Shown here piece by piece: positions 58,101 through 64,000 of a stretch of DNA of 64,000 nt; the stretch's first letter is position 1; every line of letters starts with the position of its first letter. The position numbers and the translations under genes were made by a program. The notes beneath the pieces were generated by a model, which was not told where the DNA came from, made no database searches, and worked only from the letters and a program-made list of their open reading frames with translations. The stretch is from positions 124,001 through 188,000 of the forward strand of contig NW_026992281.1 in the NCBI RefSeq assembly GCF_028769735.1, in the 5' to 3' direction. Source of the stretch: Zonotrichia leucophrys gambelii (lineage: Eukaryota; Chordata; Aves; Passeriformes; Passerellidae).

Positions 58101-61100
58101 GACCAGACCCATTTCCATGGTGTCCTGGGATCCCCCTCTGCCTATGGGAACTGGGCACTGCAAGGGGATCGGGTAAGGCTGTGGGAGCCAGATGTGAGTG
58201 GACAAGGCCAAAGAGAACAGGGGCCTGGGGAGCTCTGGGCTGGCTCCTGGTCATTCTCCACCCTCTTTGCAGGCCCTGTCTGACATCCCAGGAGGGCAGG
58301 CACTGACGCACTGCCAAGATGGCAGCTCAAGCCTCAGCAGGGCTCAGGCCCAGAGGGACACCAATTACCTCCTGTGACTGTGCTGGGCATCACCTCCCTT
58401 CCTGCAGCAGAGGCTGCCAATGAGCCCCTGCTTCCTCCAGGAAGTGCTGTTTTTGGCACAGCCTTTTGGTTCATCTCTGGAGAAAGAAAAAGAGAGAGCT
58501 AAATTGGATGGAGATGTTCCCCTTTCTGGGAGGTGGCATCTTCAGGAGGCAATACTGGTCAAACTGATGGATAAGGAGCAGGAAATCATAAAAACTTTTG
58601 GGACTGGCCAGGGTTCACCCTTCTCTAAACTGCTGTCATTCCTGATCTCCCCATGGTCCAGGCAATTGCAGGGGATCTCAGGGCATGTATGACCCATGGT
58701 GCTGTTTGGGCTGCCTGTCAGCAGACGCCCAATGCCTTCCTGCAGAGGCTGGGGAGAAGCTGCAGCCAGGCCAGGCTGGCAAACAGCCCTGCAGGGCGTG
58801 GAAGCAGCAGCGGGGCAGCGAGGCTGCCATGGATCCCTTCCCGCTGTGCCGGGCACGGCGTGTCCAGATGTGCAGCCAAAGCCCCCGGCTGCTGAGCCCC
58901 AGGACAAGGCTGAGGGAAATGCACCCACCATGGGGCCTCTCGAGGTCACTCAGCACCTGGTCCAGAAGTTTGGCTGCCTCCAGCGATTTCTTGTCTCCTG
59001 TACCTTGATTCATCCAACTAGGAGGACCTTAATAGAAAGTTGTTCCATTTTTACTTCGTGCCGGAGTGGCAGTGAGGGCACCTGGGTGATTGGTGCCCTC
59101 CAAGGCACTCCCTCAGCTCTGCCTTCCACCCAGGAGCAGGGCCAGGGGCACCTCGTGCCTGCAGTGGCCCCACACTGGGATGGAAGGAGCCCCTTGTGGG
59201 GCAGTCGGGGCAGAAAGGACTCCCTGGATCTGCTGCAGCTCCCAACCCAGCCCCAGGCAGGGCCAGGGCTTGGCAGTGGCAGCAGGAGCACCTCAGGCTC
59301 CCTGGGGCCGGCAAAGGAGCTGAGAAAGGCTCAGCCCCGGGGCACAGCCCTGGGCCCGGCCCCTCCCTCTCTGCTCTTCTCTGTGGCTGCACAGAGCACA
59401 CGGAATGACACACTGGCATTGCACACAGGAGGGAGATGGACACATAAATGATCCTTTTTCTCTATGACAGAGATCCTGTGGGATCACTGTTGGACACAGG
59501 AGCTGAAATTTGGAAGCCAGGATTCCAAGAATTTATCAAACTTCAGGAGATCTTAAGGGGAATGACACAGGAATATTACTCTGGACGAGGATTTCACTTG
59601 GACAATGATTACTCTGTTAGGAAAGGGTTGCTGGTGGCCTACCTTCACCAAGTTCCAGCATCCTTAAGTATTGCTTTACCAGCATTTCCAAATGACGCAA
59701 GTCAGGATCCCAGTCTAGAAAGGAGCACAGATGGGAACCGTTCCATGCTGTGCTGGGATCCCCTTCTATAGGAAAGCCAGCACTGGAAGGGGGTCAGGTA
59801 ATGCTGTGTGCCCGCAGTGCCAAGCAGCAGAGAGCAGCTCAAGCCTCAGCAGGGCTCAGGCCCAGAGGCACAGCAATTACCTCCTGTGGCTGTGCCTGGC
59901 ATCACCTCCCTTCCTGCAGCAGAGGCTGCCAATGAGCCACTGCTTCCTCTGGGAAACTGAGCCTTCAGCACAGCCTCTCCTTCCATCTCTGCAGAAAGGA
60001 AAAGGGACAGCTGGATCAGGTGGGGCTGTTCCCCAATGGGAAGGTGGCATCTTCAGGAAGAAATGCTTGTTCAAGTAATGGATAAAATGCAGAAGAAAGA
60101 TAAGGTTATCGGGGCTGCTCCAGGGCCCTCCCTCCTCCAAAGAGCTGCCCCTCCAGATGTGTTCAGAGACCGGGAAATTGCAGGGGAACACAGGCCCATG
60201 TTGCAGCTGGTGCTCTCTGTGAACTGATGCCAAATGCCTTCCTGCAGAGGCTGGGGAGAAGCTGCAGCCAGGCCAGGCTGGCAAACAGCCCTGCAGGGCG
60301 TGGAAGCAGCAGCGGGGCAGCGAGGCTGCCATGGATCCCTTCCCGCTGTGTCGGGCACGGCGTGTCCAGATGTGCAGCCAAAGCCCCCAGCTGCTGAGCC
60401 CCAGGACAAGGCTGAGGGAAATGCACCAACCACGGCGTCTATCCAGGTCACTCAGTATCCTGTCCATGGGTTTGGATGCCTCTAGAGACTTTCTGTCTCC
60501 TCCAGGCTTGTTCCTCCCTCTCGGAGGACCTTAAGAGAAGTGATTGCATGTCAGATGAGTGGATCCCACAGATGCAGGGCTCAGCCTGTGGGGTCAGCAG
60601 GGACACACTGCTCACCCCTGCGATTGGCGCTGGGCTTGTGAGCAGCAACCCAGAAAGGAGCCTGGAAAGTCCTCCCAGCAGAAACGCCTGTAACACAACA
60701 GCCACAGCAGCTTCTGTTACCTGGTTCCTGCCAGGTTGTCAATGATTATCATCTGAGGGGAGCATTGACAACGTACCTGCAGGAGGCTTAAGAGGTTGGA
60801 AATCCTCATGGAGCCAAGCTGCTGGAGAAACCTTCCTAGCAAGCTCATCTAGAGGGAAGCAAACACCCAAACCCATTTCCATGGTGTCCTGGGATCCCCC
60901 CTCTGCTTTTCAGAGGGTAAGGCTGTGGGAGCCAGATGTGAATGGACAAGGCCAAAGCTGCACAGGGGCCTGGGGAGCTCTGGGCTGGCTCCTGGTCACT
61001 CTCCACCCTCTTTGCAGGCCCTGTGACACATCCCTAGAGAGGAAACAGGGGCAGCACAGGGCCCATGGGGGCTTTCTCCATCCCCCAGAGGAAAGCCTCC

Positions 61101-61284
61101 CTAAAGGCCTGGGGAAAACCATCCCCAGCACTTCCCGGGGAGCAGGGAGCGCTGTCCCGGGAAAGGGGAGCCAGGCTGCCGGCTCACCTGCTCCCCGCGC
61201 TTGCAGCGGAGCAGCCTGGGCAGCCCTGGCAGGCAGGGCCACGGCCAGGAGGAGCAGGAGGAAGAGGCGCAGAGCAAGGGCCAT
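55179..61284 (-). CDS. G6: modular type I membrane protein, three cassettes, last exon decayed
   Basis: Minus-strand exons: 61188-61284 (signal peptide), A1 60777-60848, B1 60431-60529, C1 59881-59988, A2 59643-59714, B2 58929-59027, C2 58369-58476, A3 58014-58085, B3 57678-57776, C3 57138-57245, transmembrane 56501-56675. All eleven are open and in phase. They mirror G1, except that B1 is 99 nt instead of 102. The tail exon expected at 55179-55281 is damaged: the acceptor CCAG has become CCAT, the next AG lies 8 nt inside and gives an immediate stop, and the AATAAA of G1 is lost. The copy may end by reading through the last donor (15 extra codons) or by splicing elsewhere. Otherwise it is a recent pseudogene. 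The first cassette is closest to G3 ([12 protein letters not shown]), which fits their shared upstream block. Confidence 0.65.
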
Positions 61285-61490
61285 GGTGCCTTGCCCTCTG
61301 CCAGTCCCGCAGCTCTTGCTGCCACCGCTGTCCTGACACCGCTGTCCCAATGTCAGCACCACTGCTGCCACCGCCGCTGCTGCTGCCGCAACAGTTGTGC
61401 TCAAGCACTGACTGCTCGCTCCTTGTGCTGCTGTGCAACCACGGGGCTCTGGCACCTCTGTGACCTCAGAGCCTGCTGTGACCTCGTGGC
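61285..61490 (-). promoter_or_regulatory. Upstream region of G6 with paired half-sites
   Basis: TGACCT at 61461-61466 and 61479-61484, the same arrangement as before G3. Confidence 0.4.
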
Positions 61491-62576
61491 TGGGGCAGGA
61501 TTTTCTTGGAATCAATCTCAAGAGGTGCCCTTCCAGCGAGGAGAGGATGTCCCACCCTGTGTCTATTTGCAATCTAGATTTTCTTTAAAAGAAGTGAGAT
61601 ATATGATATTGGAGAAGTGAGACATTTCGTGGCTCTACATACAACATCAACGCCAAGTCCAAAATTCAACTCACGTTAGTGATTCACACTATTGCAGGCA
61701 GCAGCAGCCCTGCCACACTGACACCGAGTCCCTGCTGTGCGCTGTGCAGCCCTTTGTCCCATATTTAAAAAGTGAACAACTTGATGCCAAAGCTTACAAA
61801 AATAATGTAACACAGGACATCAGGGTAGTTGCACACTTCAGGAGACACCCAAATCCCGTGCACATCTTATGAGTGTCCTCAGCCACCCTAAAATCCCCCT
61901 CTGTGCCTCACAGGAGACCCCCAAGTCCTGCTCAATTTACAGATGCCCCTGCACACCTTTGGACATACATTAAATTCCGTGCACAACTTCTTGGTGTCCC
62001 CAGTCCCCTGCACAGCACAGAGGTGACCCAAAGTCCCTGCATGCCTTTAGAGGGACCCAAACATAACACTCAGGGAGCAGCAACAGTGCTGAGCCCTCTT
62101 CTGTGTGTGTGTGTTCACCATGTGTCCCTGGGTGAACAGGTGAGGCCTGGGGGGCAAATCCCCACTATGCTCATAAGAGATCCGGGGCTGCCACAGGCCC
62201 GGTGTCTGTCAGGCTCTGAGCTCATCCCTCCGGCTATGAAGGACTTCCTTCAGAGTCCAGCCTCTTTCCATTATTCTCAAGGCAAGCATCTACTGATGGC
62301 TCCCCTCTTTCCCTGGGCTTGCCACTGGAGCTATGGAGGAGCTCCAGAGCCAGATGATGCCAGGGAAGGAAATGTGCCCTCAGCCCAGGGACGCTCAGCA
62401 TGGGCTCCCCCAGCCCTCGGGGCCCCGCCGCTGGTCACAGCAGCCCCTGCCTGGCTCCTGCCTGCCCACACCGTGGGCATCCACGGCTGCTCCTGGCCAT
62501 GGAGCTCAGCCAGCGCTGCTGCCGGGTGGGCTTTGCTGCTGCTGCCACCCGGACACTGGGCTGACAGCTCCATTTC

Positions 62577-62582
62577 TTTATT
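62577..62582 (-). terminator. Polyadenylation signal, twin of 42238-42243
   Basis: Minus-strand AATAAA in the duplicated flank. The 61500-62570 stretch has no supported gene. Confidence 0.4.
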
Positions 62583-62700
62583 GCAACACAACAGCCCATT
62601 CGGGAAGTGCTGCAGTGCCCGATTTCCTCAGCCCGACTAGCTGCCAACACCAACACCCAGAGTGGGCCGCCCCCAGAAAACTGTCAACTCTGGGTTTGGC

Positions 62701-63247
62701 TGTAGGGCACGGCTGCTTTACAGCACGGTGGAGTGCGCGGGGTAGGGACAAGGAACAGGGAGAGGTCTTCTGTATGTTTATTCCCCGCAGAGTCAGCGAC
62801 AGAAATACACTGAATTAAAGGCCTACACTGATTTCCAAACTGCGGAGGTGCCTGGGGAGGATACAGTCTTTAGCCAGTTGGGAGAAACTGAGGGTGGAAC
62901 ACAAGGCGGGGAATCCATTGTTTAAACCAATAGGGGATTAGAGGGGAGGAGGACAACTTAAACAAACCAATAGAGTTTCAAAGCATCCCAAATGGACAGG
63001 GAAGTTTCTAGAGAAAGGGGCAGGATTGGGGAGGGATTGACATTGAATGGGAGGAGGAACAGGGAACAAAAGGGCAGGACTTTGGGGAGATGGACAACTA
63101 GGGAAAGCAACAACACGGGGGGGGGGGGGGCGGGGGGGGAAGGAACAACCCATTGGCAATAAAATGTGGTATAACAATACCAAATAAGGGGGTGTCATAA
63201 AACTGACTACTAGGACCAAATTACAATCAAAAACATGCACTGCAACA
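62701..63247 (-). mobile_element. Solo LTR, same family as 21061-21647
   Basis: Starts TGTAGGGCAC and ends CACTGCAACA, with a G run at 63117-63139 interrupted by one C. Confidence 0.7.
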
Positions 63248-63790
63248 GGGAAGCTCTCAGTCAGGGCTGTGTTGAGTGCTTCCAAATCCTTTCCAGCATC
63301 AATAGAACGTCAAACTTGCCCTTATCCCATGCAAACAGAGTGTTCCCCAACAGCAAACCATTCCAAGGTCCTCTGAGAAATATGTATTTTATGATTGGCT
63401 TTTTGCTAATATAGCAGCCATAGAACACTGCAATTTGTCAGAGAAAAAGAATGTATTGCTCTCCTAGCAGAAGAAACTAACTTCTTCCTGCGTCGCTCAG
63501 CCCTCAGGAAGCCGGTTAGGATTAAGAGGGAGAAGTTGCGAGGACCAGACAAAATCCTCTGTTTGAATGGAAGTTATGCATCATATACGAGATGCACAAA
63601 TATGCAACAGGTTATTGTTTTTAAGGGTTAATCCTCTGTTAATGTCTGTCCTTTTTCGGGCTTATGCTGCCCAGAAAATAGGTACCCAGATGTCTGTAAC
63701 TCTATCATTCTATTGTCTCCTATTGTCCTAATCCAAATTGTCCAAAATTTTTAGCACTCTAATGATATTGCTATTTTTATAACCAATTTA

Positions 63791-64000
63791 TTAAAAATAA
63801 AGTTTTACAATTTTACAAACAAGTGATTGCCATTTTTCACACCCCTCCTAGGAATCAGGAACACGTGTGGTGGGGCCGGCTGCACCTGTGGGAGCAATGG
63901 GGAGCATCAGCCCGTGCTGTGCTGCTCTGCTGAGCTGGCAGCATGGTGGATGCGAGCAGGACGTTCTCCGTTTGCCCCAGAGCTGGGGCCTGCAGGCACC
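63791..64000 (-). pseudogene. Family-gene fragment at the window edge (twin of 43426-43800)
   Basis: Truncated transmembrane exon 63791-63885 with AATAAA at 63787-63792 overlapping its stop, preceded by the conserved intron, which runs off the window. More of this copy may lie beyond position 64000. Confidence 0.5.

Larger units (their letters stand above)
52400..61494. repeat. Right arm of the large inverted repeat
   Basis: Reverse complement of 6697-22350 without the ERVL provirus. Contains G6, the CR1 RT fragment and the shared solo LTR, plus its own later solo LTR and a tetranucleotide repeat. Confidence 0.85.

Overview
The window looks like nuclear DNA of a bird, probably a songbird. 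It carries CR1 LINE 3' ends, three retrovirus classes (a class III/ERVL provirus, a gamma-like provirus, and a recombinant gag-pol-env fragment), many solo LTRs with 6-bp target duplications, and intron-rich genes. There is no sign of bacterial genes, operons or CRISPR.

The main content is a multi-copy gene family that I do not recognise. Each intact copy encodes a predicted type I membrane protein: a signal-peptide exon, short cysteine-free extracellular exons, a transmembrane exon with a juxtamembrane CPQDVRR-type Cys pair, and one of several cytoplasmic-tail exons. The extracellular exons come in a repeating cassette of three, A (72 nt), B (99-102 nt) and C (105-108 nt). All are phase 1-1, so cassettes can be added or lost without breaking the frame. 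Copies: G1 (+, 6903-20389, three cassettes), G2 (+, 22457-25821, one), G3 (-, 36840-40943, rearranged, with an acidic exon), G4 (+, 46594-49914, one), G5 (-, remnant near 51683-52500), G6 (-, 55179-61284, three, decayed last exon), and two 3' fragments (- strand, 43426-43800 and 63791-64000). Splice models rest on AG/GT sites, identical exon lengths and continuous phase. No transcript data were available.

Layout: 1-3020 recombinant retroviral fragment; 3055-6700 non-genic block with a CR1 and a nested solo LTR, repeated at 43.9-46.6 kb; 6.7-22.35 kb left arm of a large inverted repeat (G1 and the region up to the G2 promoter), split by an ERVL provirus at 12636-20056; 22.4-26.7 kb G2; 26.7-35.7 kb gamma-like provirus; 35.9-41 kb G3; 41-43.9 kb flank, an LTR and a gene fragment; 46.6-50 kb G4; 50.9-52.5 kb G5 remnant; 52.4-61.5 kb right arm of the inverted repeat (G6); 61.5-64 kb a second copy of 41.3-43.9 kb.

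The copies look shaped by segmental duplication, inversion, exon-cassette gain and loss, and tail-exon exchange. The intron block after every B exon is far more alike between cassettes than the exons it separates. That pattern is expected if the exons diversify fast or the introns are homogenised. A fast-evolving secreted-domain or receptor family is the simplest inference; its function is unknown.
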